From NCBI GenBank assembly GCA_963786155.1, contig CAWAXW010000006.1, positions 2,294,001 to 2,358,000 on the forward strand: a stretch of 64,000 bases of DNA, written 5' to 3'. Each line of letters opens with the position of its first letter. Positions within the stretch are counted from its first letter, which is position 1. The translations under genes were made by a program, and so were the position numbers. The DNA comes from CAWAXW01 sp963786155 (GTDB lineage: Bacteria > Actinomycetota > CADDZG01 > WHSQ01). The notes under the pieces are model-generated. The model was not told the DNA's origin. It saw nothing but the letters and a program-made list of their open reading frames with translations, and ran no database searches. Below are positions 52,629-61,248 of the stretch, piece by piece.

Positions 52629-53706
52629 ATCGCCTCGAGCTCCAAGATCGTCGTCTCAACTGCCACTTCGCCGAGATCCACCTGTAGCGATGCCCGGCCC
52701 AGCTCGCTCATGATCTCCGGCGCTGTCACGACTTGTAGGAACGCGTCGACCGATGGCGGGTCGTAGAGCACTCCGCGGCATGCGTTGAGCTCGGTGATGG
52801 TGTCGTCGACCGACTTGCTACTGCGATAGGCGCGCGATGAGGTCATGGCATCGAAGGTGTCGGCCACTCGGATGATGCGGGCGATCGGAGGATCTCCTCC
52901 TCGACCAGGCCGTGGGGATAACCCGTTCCGTCGAAGTTCTCGTGGTGAGTGAGAACGGCATCCACTACGTCGGCATACAAGCGAACGGGTTTCAGGATCC
53001 GTGCGCCCGTTACCGGGTGGGACCGCATGATCCTCCACTCACGATCGTCGAGCCCGGCTGGCTTTGCGAGGATCCGGTCGGGTATGCCGACCTTGCCGAC
53101 GTCGTGCAGGAGACCGGCTAGATACGCGCGCTGGGGGTCGATATCGGTGTCCAGCTGCTCCGCCACGCGCTGGGCGAGTAGGGCAACCGTCATGGAGTGA
53201 CCGGTCGTGAACGGGTCACGAGCTTCCAGGGCCATGACGAGCGACTTGATGACCCGAGAATGGACACGCTCGGTCTCGGACTGGAGTTGCACTCCTTGAT
53301 AGGACTCGCAGAAGCGGAAGACACATTCGTGGAGCGTGTCGAGCAGGATCTCCTCGCATTGTTCAACGAGGTAGACGGGCAGGAGGGGCCGGATCGCGGC
53401 GCGTCCCGCAAGGAGCGCTCGCAACATCCCGTGCTCTAGGTGAGCCTTCTCGCGCGCACGGCGCTGCGCGAGTCCGTCGATGATCGTCTGCGCGAGCGTC
53501 CAGTTCGATTCGCTCCAGACCTCGACGAGCCCCGAAAGCAGCGATCGGAGGTACCGGTCGATGTCGGGCCACCGATCGAGTGAGTCGGGACCCGCCGCCG
53601 CCAACCACCCCTCGACGATCCCGTCCTTGTTCCGCTCCGCCATCCGGGCAAGACAGACACGGGCCGCGGTTCTGTCCGCGTCAGTGATGGGAGAAGTTGG
53701 CGTCAC
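52625..53706 (-). pseudogene. HD-GYP domain c-di-GMP phosphodiesterase, frameshifted
   Basis: The N-terminal ~150 residues are a helical region (LLPVYLVEQCEEILLDTLHE). The HD-GYP core shows RDPFTTGHSMTVALLAQRVA, AGLLHDVGKVGIPD (HD) and LTHHENFDGTGYPHGLVEEE (GYP). The frame then breaks near 52890, and the next frame supplies PPIARIIRVADTFDAMTSSR, AYRSSKSVDDTITEL to the stop 52625. One missing C (ATC-CCT-CCG) restores EIPPIARII. Length is 3n+2. It should hydrolyse c-di-GMP to GMP or pGpG. It starts with GTG 53706. Confidence 0.82.
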
Positions 53707-53923
53707 TCGTTTTTACCCTCTTCCGCAGTCGTATGACTAGCCTGATTAGCCTACAGAGGGTAGTTATATCCCCACGCTATGTCGCAAGTAAACCCAATAA
53801 GTGGTCGAGCGACTACGCAATGTCGTGCATTTAGGGCGATCCTGTCGGTATTTCCTGGAAGATTTTTTCGCGACCACGTCCGAAGGGACTAGTTCGACGC
53901 GTATGGGTATTTCTACGTAGGTC

Positions 53924-55099
53924 TTACGAGAGCTTGTGCTTCTCCAGCAGCCGGCGGGCGATCACGGTCTTCAGGATCTCGGAGGTGCCCTCCCCGATCA
54001 GGAGGAACGGAGCGTCCCGGTACAGGCGCTCGATGGTGAATTCCTTGCTGTACCCATAGCCGCCATGGACGCGCAGGGCCTTGGTCACGATCTCGTGACA
54101 TGCCTCGGACGCGAAGAGCTTGGCCATCGACGCTTCCAGGTCGCTGCGCTCGCCGGCGGTCTTCTTCTCAGCGGCCGAGTACAGCATCAGCTTGGCGGCT
54201 TCGAGCGTGGTGGCCATCTCCGCGAGGTGGATCTGCACGGCTTGATGCTGCGAGATGGCCTTGCCGAATGCCTTGCGTTCCTGTGAGTACTTGATCGCCT
54301 CTTCGAACGCACGAGTGGCAACACCGACGGCGCGCGCCGAGACGTTCACGCGGCCGATCTCGATCCCATCCAGGACCTGGCGGAAACCCTGGCCCTCTTC
54401 GGTGCCCAAGAGATTCGCCTGAGGGATCCGATAGTCGTTGAAGGTCATCTCGGTGGTCTCGACGCCCTTGTAGCCCATCTTCTCGATGTTCTTGCCCACG
54501 TCGAGCCCGGGCGCCGGAGTCGGGTTGCCGCCTTCCTTCTCGACGATGAGCATGCTCATGCCTTTGTGGGGCGGATCTGCCTCGGGGTCGGTCTTCACGA
54601 GCGTCATCACGATGCTCGACCGCAGACCGTTCGTGAGCCACATCTTCGAGCCGTTGACGACGTAGTCGTCGCCCTCCTTGACGGCTTTCGTCTTGATGCC
54701 CTGGACGTCGGAGCCAGCCTCCGGCTCGCTCATCGCGAGGGCCGCGCGCCATTCCCCCGTCGCCATCTTCGGCAGGTACTTCTGTCGTTGCTCGTCGGTG
54801 CCGAACTTGTGGATCAGATAGCAGCCCATGAAGTGCGTGTTGAGCACCCCAGAAAGGCTCATCCAACCGCGCGCCAGCTCCACGACCGTGAGGGCATATG
54901 TGGTTAGGGATTCGCCGACTCCTCCGTATTCCTCGGAGACAGTCAGACCGAAGAGTCCGAGCTCCTTCATCTGCTCGACGATGGCCTCGGGGAACTCGTC
55001 TTTGTGCTCGAGGTCGTCGGCTATCGGGATGACTTCCTTCTCGACGAAGTCGCGGACGGTCTCGACGATCTGCTTCTGGATATCGGTGAGTTGGAGCAC
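53924..55099 (-). CDS. Acyl-CoA dehydrogenase
   Basis: A 391-aa FAD enzyme. It shows FPEAIVEQMKELGLFGLTVS, AAL-AMSEPEAGSDVQGIKTKA, NGSKMWLTNG and YRIPQANLLGTEEGQGF, with GYGYSKEFTIERLYRDAPFL containing the catalytic Glu equivalent region at the C-terminal end. GTG 55099 overlaps the CoA-lyase stop (TAGTG) and has AAGGAG upstream; GTG 55111 is the longer alternative. It introduces an alpha-beta double bond in an acyl-CoA. The partner CoA lyase suggests a branched or dicarboxylic pathway. Confidence 0.93.
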   Translation of the reverse strand: MLQLTDIQKQIVETVRDFVEKEVIPIADDLEHKDEFPEAIVEQMKELGLFGLTVSEEYGGVGESLTTYALTVVELARGWMSLSGVLNTHFMGCYLIHKFGTDEQRQKYLPKMATGEWRAALAMSEPEAGSDVQGIKTKAVKEGDDYVVNGSKMWLTNGLRSSIVMTLVKTDPEADPPHKGMSMLIVEKEGGNPTPAPGLDVGKNIEKMGYKGVETTEMTFNDYRIPQANLLGTEEGQGFRQVLDGIEIGRVNVSARAVGVATRAFEEAIKYSQERKAFGKAISQHQAVQIHLAEMATTLEAAKLMLYSAAEKKTAGERSDLEASMAKLFASEACHEIVTKALRVHGGYGYSKEFTIERLYRDAPFLLIGEGTSEILKTVIARRLLEKHKLS

Positions 55100-56049
55100 T
55101 ATCCGCTCCACTCCTTCTGGAAGTCTTCGAGCTTCTTCTGCACCGTCATGCCGGCCGCTCTGCCTCGCTGGGCGAACTGCTCGGCCATCTTGCGCGACGC
55201 CTCGTCGATCATCTCGTTGCCGAACATCACCGCGCCGCGGCGATCGATCTCGGTGGCGTGCTTATAGGCCTCGAGCAGCGCCTCGGCCTTGTCGTATTCG
55301 TCCTGCGTCGGCTTGAAGACCTCGTTGAGGACGTCGATCTGCCCTGGGTGCAACGCCCACTTGCCGTCGTAGCCCAGCGCGCGGGCGCGCATGGCCATCT
55401 CACGGAAACCGTCCAGGTCCTTGATCAAGAGGTACGGGCCGTCGATCACCTGGAGCCCCGCGTCACGAGCCGCGACCAAGATGGTCTCCAAGACCCAGTG
55501 CCAGTGGTCTCCGGGATAACCCGGCATCGGGAGCCCGGCGGTGACGGTCGGAAGTCCGAGCGAGGCGCTCATGTCGGCGGGACCGAAGATGAGGGTCTCC
55601 AGACGATCCGAGGCATGCGCGATCTCGTGGATGTTCTTGAGGCCGGTAGCCGTCTCGATCTGGGCCTCGATGCCGATGCGCTTCTCGAGCCCCACATTTG
55701 TTTCGATCATCCGCAGCATGTGATCGACGAAGTGGACCTCGTGAGCGTGCTGGACCTTGGGCACCATCACGCAGTCCAGGTATTGCCCCGCGTTCTCCAC
55801 GACCGTCTTCAGGTCGTCGGCGGCCCACTGCGTGTCGATCGAGTTGATCCGGACGACAACGGTCTTGTCGGTCCAATCGTTGTTCTTGAGGGCATCGATG
55901 ACGTTGCCCCGGGCCTCTTCCTTGGCCAGGGGGGCAACGGAGTCCTCCAGGTCCATGAAGACCTCGTCGGCGGGCAGGGTCGGACCCTTCGCCAGCATCT
56001 TCGGGCTCGAGCCCGGGACGGACAGACAGGAACGACGTGCACGCAACAA
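55099..56049 (-). CDS. HpcH/HpaI-type CoA ester lyase (malyl/citramalyl-CoA lyase-like)
   Basis: A 316-aa TIM-barrel lyase. It shows RRSCLSVPGSSPKMLAKGPT, DEVFMDLEDSVAPLAKEEAR, VVVRINSIDTQWAADDL, MVPKVQHAHEVHFVD, IEAQIETATGLKNIHEIA, FGPADMSASLGLP and ALHPGQIDVLNEVF. The Arg-x-Asn, Glu-Asp and Mg-binding residues are present. It probably cleaves (3S)-malyl-, beta-methylmalyl- or citramalyl-CoA. It is coupled to the acyl-CoA dehydrogenase and 17 bp downstream of the phosphatase-like gene. Confidence 0.9.
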   Translation of the reverse strand: MLRARRSCLSVPGSSPKMLAKGPTLPADEVFMDLEDSVAPLAKEEARGNVIDALKNNDWTDKTVVVRINSIDTQWAADDLKTVVENAGQYLDCVMVPKVQHAHEVHFVDHMLRMIETNVGLEKRIGIEAQIETATGLKNIHEIAHASDRLETLIFGPADMSASLGLPTVTAGLPMPGYPGDHWHWVLETILVAARDAGLQVIDGPYLLIKDLDGFREMAMRARALGYDGKWALHPGQIDVLNEVFKPTQDEYDKAEALLEAYKHATEIDRRGAVMFGNEMIDEASRKMAEQFAQRGRAAGMTVQKKLEDFQKEWSG

Positions 56050-56066
56050 GGTGTCCTCCTAAATTT

Positions 56067-57650
56067 TTATTCGACGTAGCCGAGGCCGCGGAGCTGCTTC
56101 TCGACCTCGCCTTCCTCTTCCGAGGTTAGTCCGCTGTCCGGGTCGGCGCCGCCCTGCGAATGGACGGAGTCGAGCACCTCGAGTTGTGCCTCGGAACCTA
56201 CGAGCGTGGACACGACCCGCCCGTCGCGGGGGACCCCGCTGGGAACGCCCAGGCCCGCCATGGCCGTGGGGGCCAGGTCGATGAGCCGCACCGTCTCCTT
56301 GAGGGGGCCGGGAGTGACCTCGGGACCCGTGGCGACGATGACGCCCTCGAGGCGGTGGTCGCCGGAGAGCCAGTCGGCATCTTCGACCATCGTCTTGGCG
56401 TGAGTCAGTGAATAGAAAGGAGCGGGCACGAGCAGGAGGTCCGGGGCGGTGTCCAGGAACTTCCCGGACAGCACCTCCTCCTTGCGGTAGATCTTGCCGA
56501 TCGGTGCGGCCCCCGTGTCCGGGTCGCGGAAGCCAGACAGAGCCTCGAAGATCTCGTCCCTGAGCTTGTCGTAGTCCTTGGGGTCGACGATCCCTTGTGG
56601 CTCCCGGCCCTTGAGGTTGAGGGACACGCCCTCGCCGGTGCTCGTCACGCTCGTATAGGCGCGCGATCTGGTCCAATCCAACGGAGACGCCGGCAAGGCG
56701 ATCTTGCCGTGGAGCTTGAAGATGTCGTAGAGGCGCCGCGCGATCCTGCGGCCCGGCCCCCACCTGATCACGTTGGTCAGGACGGATCCCTTGCTGAACT
56801 GCGCGTAACCGAAGTGCTCGAGAACCCGGTCCATCGTGCACGCCCTGGTGCAGGCCTGGTGACCGTGATCGCTCATGAACATCACGAGGTCGTCATCGTC
56901 GACCCGCTCCAGGAGCCGGCCGAGTCCCTCGTCGAGTTGTTGGTAGATGGCGCGCGCCTGCTTGGCAACGCCGGTGTCCTTCTTCTCCGCGTACTCCGGA
57001 TGCTCGGGATGGATCCACTGCATCATGCAGTGCTGGATGCGGTCCGTGGAAACGTAAACGAGGGTTGCGAAGTCCCAGTCGGTGGTGTCCAACAGGTACT
57101 CGAATGCCTTCTGACGCTTGGCTGTGATCTCGGCACACTCCTCGAGGAAAGCCTCGGGCCGGTTCCTGAACGTCGTCCAGCTCATTCCGTTGATGGGAAA
57201 AGGCGCGTTGGCGTCGAGCTCTTGCTGCAGCTCGGGGGGATGCGTGTAGGACCGGGCCGCCGGGAGCACGCCCCCGGCGACGACCTTCCCCTTGATATCC
57301 GGCGTCGGGAAAGTGAGAGGGATATTGAGGGCGAGGGAAGTCTTTCCCGCATCGGAGAAGTCGTCGAAGATCGAACGGGCCTTGATCGACCTATAGGTGA
57401 CTGGTAGCCGCCGGTTGACCCCCGGCTTGTGCTCGAGGATGTCGAAGACACCGTGCTCGGCGGGGTTCAGGGCAGTGAGGAACGAAGGCCACGCGCACCA
57501 GGAATGGGACGGAACGGTGGAAAGGCAGTCCCCATAGGCCCCGCGCTCGATCATGCCGGCGAGAACAGGCAGCTCACCGGCATCCAATAAGGGACGGAGG
57601 ACCTTCCAATCGACCCCGTCCCAACCGATAATCAGGACGCGTTTGGGCAC
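56067..57650 (-). CDS. Alkaline phosphatase-superfamily nucleotide pyrophosphatase/phosphodiesterase-like protein
   Basis: About 527 aa from GTG 57650 (VPKRVLIIGWDGVDWKVLRP); the frame is open to 57794, but this overlaps the divergent gene. It shows VLIIGWDGVDWKVL (metal), HSWCAWPSFLTALNPAEHG (nucleophile region: Ser/Thr), VYVSTDRIQHCMMQW and MFMSDHGHQAC (HGH-type metal ligands). It is of the AP superfamily type I phosphodiesterase group, soluble. The substrate is unknown. It is the first gene of the operon with the lyase and dehydrogenase. Confidence 0.85.
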   Translation of the reverse strand: MPKRVLIIGWDGVDWKVLRPLLDAGELPVLAGMIERGAYGDCLSTVPSHSWCAWPSFLTALNPAEHGVFDILEHKPGVNRRLPVTYRSIKARSIFDDFSDAGKTSLALNIPLTFPTPDIKGKVVAGGVLPAARSYTHPPELQQELDANAPFPINGMSWTTFRNRPEAFLEECAEITAKRQKAFEYLLDTTDWDFATLVYVSTDRIQHCMMQWIHPEHPEYAEKKDTGVAKQARAIYQQLDEGLGRLLERVDDDDLVMFMSDHGHQACTRACTMDRVLEHFGYAQFSKGSVLTNVIRWGPGRRIARRLYDIFKLHGKIALPASPLDWTRSRAYTSVTSTGEGVSLNLKGREPQGIVDPKDYDKLRDEIFEALSGFRDPDTGAAPIGKIYRKEEVLSGKFLDTAPDLLLVPAPFYSLTHAKTMVEDADWLSGDHRLEGVIVATGPEVTPGPLKETVRLIDLAPTAMAGLGVPSGVPRDGRVVSTLVGSEAQLEVLDSVHSQGGADPDSGLTSEEEGEVEKQLRGLGYVE

Positions 57651-57668
57651 GAGCGAAGGGTAGCAGCC

Positions 57669-59567
57669 GTGAAAGCCACACCCGCCAAGGGTCTCTTGTT
57701 CGTGCTCGTCTTTCTGGGGTTGACCGCGACGCCTGCTCTCGCTCAGGACAAATCGTTCTCGCTCCCTCTGACCCAGGTCGAGATCCAGGTGCAACCCGAC
57801 GGGTCATTGAAGGTCATCGAGCACATCACCTACGACTTCAATGGGAGCTTCTCGGGAGCCTTCCGGGAGATACCGCTGCGCGACGGCGAGAGCATCGGAA
57901 ACGTGCGCGTCTACGAATCCGGTCAGTTCTTCAGCCCGGGCGCGCCGACCGAGATCGGGAGCAGCGGGACGCCCGGCACGTTCGGTGTCGCCTCGATCGG
58001 CGACGGCGTCAGGATCGTGTGGCACTACAGCGCGTTCAACATGCAGCGGACGTTCAACGTCGAATACACGTTCAAGGGCCTGGCACGCGCCTACGACGAC
58101 GTCGTCGACGTCAACCTGCGCGTGTGGGGCGAACACTGGGACGTCGAGCTCTCCCGGCTCGAGGCCTCCCTGAAGCTCCCCGGCCGGGCTCCGGGAGAGG
58201 TAAGGGTGTGGGGCCACCCCGCATCGGTCGACGGAGTGACCGAGCTGTCGCCCCGGGGGAAGGGGGCATCGCTGCTGGCCTCCAATGTGCCCCCGAAGAA
58301 CTGGGTCGAGATGCGGGTCGTGTTCCCCCGCTCGCTGCTCACGTCCGCCTCCGGCGCGACCGAGATCCCGGGGCCGGGGTTGGAAAAGATCTTGCAGGAA
58401 GAGCTCGACTTCGCACGCGATGCGGAGCGCGACCGCGCCAGATTGGAATGGATCAAGTCCAACCTCGCGTGGCTGATCCCACTGGGGATGGTCGTCGCAT
58501 TCGTGCCGGCCGGCGCCATAGCGCTGCTCGTGTGGGGGCGGCACGGCCGCGAGCCGCGAGTTGCTTACGTCCCTCAGTACGTCTTCGAGCCGCCCGGCGA
58601 TGAAGACCCCGCCATGGTCACGGCATTACTTGAGCCGGGGCACGAGCGCGCGACGGGCGAGGCGTTCACCGCGACCATGTTCGATCTCATCCGCAGGGAC
58701 GAGATCGAGGCTTTCCCCGTGGAGTCGGTGAAGAAGACATGGGGTGGGCTCCGCTCTGAGGATGTCAGCGACCTCGCGATCAAGATCAAGCCGGGGAGTC
58801 AGAACCTCACCAAATATGAGAGCGCGGTGCGAAATGTCGTCCAGCACGCGGCCGTCGGTAAGGAGCACCTGCTCCTTAGCCAGTTCAAGGACGAGGTCAA
58901 GAAGGACCCTGGCTACTACGCCGGGGAGTACGGCGATTTCAAGAGCGGCGTGATGGAGGCGGTCAAGCAGCGGGGCTGGTGGCTCACCGGCGGGTTGATG
59001 ATGGCGGGGATCGCGTGCCTGCTCGCCTATCTCCTCTGCGGCGGGGGCATCGCATTGGCGATCGTGACCTATGACCCCGTCGCGATCCTGCCGTGGGGCA
59101 CGATCCTGTGGGGAGTGATCGCGGCCATGGCCCTGATCAACGCACTGATCCTCACCGGCTTCCTCTTCGCGAGGCGAGGTTGGGAGCGCAGGTCGCAGGC
59201 CGCCGCCGATTCCGCTTCGCTATGGGACGCCTTCAGGCGATTTCTGACCGACTTCGCAGGGATGAAGGAAGCCGTCCCAGGTTCGATCGAGATCTGGGAA
59301 CGTTTCCTCACCTACGGGATCGCTTTCGGAGTGGCGGACCGAGTGCTGGCCGCGGCGCAGCTTCACGCGCCTCCGGAGCTCGAGACGACGAGCTCGGTGT
59401 ACTACATCAGCTCCCACGGGAACTTGGGCGCCGGAATGTCTTTCGCGGCCATCACCGATATCTCGCATTCGATATCTACAGCCAGCACTCCATCGTCGGG
59501 CGGAGGGGGCGGATTCAGCGGTGGCGGAGGCGGCGGTGGCGGAGGAGGCGGCGGCGGAGCCTGGTGA
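57669..59567 (+). CDS. DUF2207 domain membrane protein
   Basis: A 632-aa protein with a signal peptide (GLLFVLVFLGLTATPALAQ). The DUF2207 outer domain has QVEIQVQPDGSLKVIEHITY, DFNGSFSGAFREIPLRDG and VNLRVWGEHWDVELSRLEAS. A TM at about 270 (LIPLGMVVAFVPAGAIALLV) is followed by a cytosolic region, two more TMs and a Gly-rich end (SGGGGGFSGGG-type run, ending GAW), which is typical of the family. GTG 57669 is used. The function is unknown. It diverges from the phosphatase gene by 18 bp. Confidence 0.93.
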   Translation: MKATPAKGLLFVLVFLGLTATPALAQDKSFSLPLTQVEIQVQPDGSLKVIEHITYDFNGSFSGAFREIPLRDGESIGNVRVYESGQFFSPGAPTEIGSSGTPGTFGVASIGDGVRIVWHYSAFNMQRTFNVEYTFKGLARAYDDVVDVNLRVWGEHWDVELSRLEASLKLPGRAPGEVRVWGHPASVDGVTELSPRGKGASLLASNVPPKNWVEMRVVFPRSLLTSASGATEIPGPGLEKILQEELDFARDAERDRARLEWIKSNLAWLIPLGMVVAFVPAGAIALLVWGRHGREPRVAYVPQYVFEPPGDEDPAMVTALLEPGHERATGEAFTATMFDLIRRDEIEAFPVESVKKTWGGLRSEDVSDLAIKIKPGSQNLTKYESAVRNVVQHAAVGKEHLLLSQFKDEVKKDPGYYAGEYGDFKSGVMEAVKQRGWWLTGGLMMAGIACLLAYLLCGGGIALAIVTYDPVAILPWGTILWGVIAAMALINALILTGFLFARRGWERRSQAAADSASLWDAFRRFLTDFAGMKEAVPGSIEIWERFLTYGIAFGVADRVLAAAQLHAPPELETTSSVYYISSHGNLGAGMSFAAITDISHSISTASTPSSGGGGGFSGGGGGGGGGGGGGAW

Positions 59568-60803
59568 TCAGCCGTCGCGTTGCGGTCTGGCCTGTGCCAG
59601 GCGATTCGCTCTCAAGGCAAGTTGAAGTCGCAGCTTGTCCTCTGGATCTCGCAGCGACCACCCCGTCAGCTTCTCGATCTGTTTGAGCCTGTACGTGACC
59701 GTGTGCGGGTGGGCGAAGAGGGCCTCCCCGGCCATCTTCACGCTTCCATCACCGTCGAAATAGGCCTCGAGGGTCCTTATGAGGTCACCCTTGCGTTTCT
59801 CGTCGTACTCGATCAGGGGGCCGAGGGTTTGGTCGACGAAGCGATCGACCAGGGCCGGCTCGGTTCGAAGGAAGTGATACAGGAGCAGGTCGTCGAATCT
59901 GAAGATCGATCCCTCCACGCCCAGGGCGAGGCCGATCTCGAGCGCCTCTCGCGCCTCGAGGTAGGAGCGCCGGATCCCCTCGAGCCCGGGGTCGGGCCCT
60001 CCCATGCCGAAATGCCATTCGCCCTGCAACTCCGCCATCAGCTTCTCGGGGGTCGTTGCCTCGTCGACGGATGGGCCAACCGGTACGAGCGCGACGGTCA
60101 GATCGGCCTTCTGGAGGACGATCGCGTCGGGGCCGACACCCTCCGTCACCCGGGAGGCTGCGGCCGCCACCATCGCTTCTTTCCGAGAATCGTCGAGGGG
60201 GCCCAGCCCCACGAGCGCGATGTAGTTGAGAGAGAGGTCGTAGCCGAACTTGTGAGCCCGTCGCAGGATGTCTTCGGGTGAAGCGTCCACTCCGTAAAGC
60301 AGGTCGGCTAAGAACTCCCGGCGTTCGCCCTCGCGCTCGCGGACGATCGCTCGTTGCGCCCTAGCGTACGCGTCGGCGATCGCCGTAGAAAGCTGATCGG
60401 TGTAGCGCAGGAGTGCTTCCGCCAGTCCGATGGCAGCCTCGAGCGCCTCTCCCTCTTTAGCCTTTCGGCACTCCTCGGCGAGCACGTCCCAACACACCCG
60501 TGAGACCGTCCGGTAAGCGTGCAGCACATCCTCGAGAGGAATACCGGCTTCGGCACGCCGGGCTCCCGTGCGCTCGATCGCTTCCATCTCGTCGCGAGCG
60601 ATCTCACGTCCCTGACTCAAGACCTGGGAAAGGATGCGGATGTTCTCCGTGACGGCCTCACGCAGATCTTCCTCGAGGAAAGTGGTCCCGCGTCGCGCGT
60701 AGGACGGGATGCTGTCGCCGATCGCCTCCACGCAGCGCTCCGCGACCTCATCGAGTCGTTCGAGGAACCGATCGACTATCGGACGCAGTGCCTTGGTCGG
60801 CAG
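59568..60803 (-). CDS. PucR/CdaR-family transcriptional regulator
   Basis: A 411-aa regulator if it starts at CTG 60803. The N-terminal helical (RsbRD-like) domain begins LRPIVDRFLERLDEVAERC, upstream of the GTG at 60731, and it is in frame and family-like. GGDEF-like middle: YIALVGLGPLDDSRKEAMVA. The C-terminal PucR HTH is GEALFAHPHTVTYRLKQIEK, LTGWSLRDPEDKLRLQLALR. No ATG, GTG or TTG lies in frame before 60731; CTG 60803 has GGAGG 6 nt upstream inside the DUF302 stop region. PucR proteins control metabolic genes. Targets here are unknown. Confidence 0.82.
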   Translation of the reverse strand: MPTKALRPIVDRFLERLDEVAERCVEAIGDSIPSYARRGTTFLEEDLREAVTENIRILSQVLSQGREIARDEMEAIERTGARRAEAGIPLEDVLHAYRTVSRVCWDVLAEECRKAKEGEALEAAIGLAEALLRYTDQLSTAIADAYARAQRAIVREREGERREFLADLLYGVDASPEDILRRAHKFGYDLSLNYIALVGLGPLDDSRKEAMVAAAASRVTEGVGPDAIVLQKADLTVALVPVGPSVDEATTPEKLMAELQGEWHFGMGGPDPGLEGIRRSYLEAREALEIGLALGVEGSIFRFDDLLLYHFLRTEPALVDRFVDQTLGPLIEYDEKRKGDLIRTLEAYFDGDGSVKMAGEALFAHPHTVTYRLKQIEKLTGWSLRDPEDKLRLQLALRANRLAQARPQRDG

Positions 60804-60804
60804 A

Positions 60805-61204
60805 TCAAACCTCCATGGGATGGGCGATGCGCTGGAAAGCCCTTTGGAGGGCGGCGAGCGCGGCGCGTGCGGCCTCGGCCGCGTGCGGGTCCGATCCTTC
60901 GACGAGGTCCACGGGATCGTTGGTGAGGACGATGGCGTGATCGTTTTCTTCCTGGACCACGAAGTTGCACGGAAGATGAGCGGAGACCTGCAGATCCTGG
61001 TCGAGACGATCCTGCGTCAGCTCGGGCGTCCATACGCCCATGAATAGATACTGTCTCGCATCACCTGCCTGGGGGCCGAGCACACCTCCAACGTGCATCT
61101 CGGTCAGGATCGAGAACCCCTCAACGCGAAGAGCGATCCGCTGTCCGGATTATGGCCTCGTCGTAACCCTCGGGAACTTCGACGCTGTAGCCGTAGTCGG
61201 ACAT
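60805..61204 (-). pseudogene. DUF302 family protein, frameshifted
   Basis: ATG 61204 opens MSDYGYSVEVPEGYDEAIIR, TADR, then a premature TGA follows. The adjacent frame continues as LRVEGFSILTEMHVGGVLGP, RQYLFMGVWTPELTQD, VSAHLPCNFVVQEENDHAIV, LTNDPVDLV to TGA 60805-60807. Both halves match DUF302. Dropping one T near 61131 joins them at about 132 aa (length 3n+1). The fold is small and soluble and its function is unclear. The stop is 1 nt before the proposed PucR start, so the two are probably one operon. Confidence 0.75.
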
Positions 61205-61248
61205 CCTTTGTACGGTAACGCCTCCGTCGGCATGGAATCCTGGGGGCC

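Noticed and set aside
61115..61140. TGA in DUF302 as a selenocysteine codon
   Set aside because: Homology continues in a different frame, not after the TGA, so this is a frameshift.
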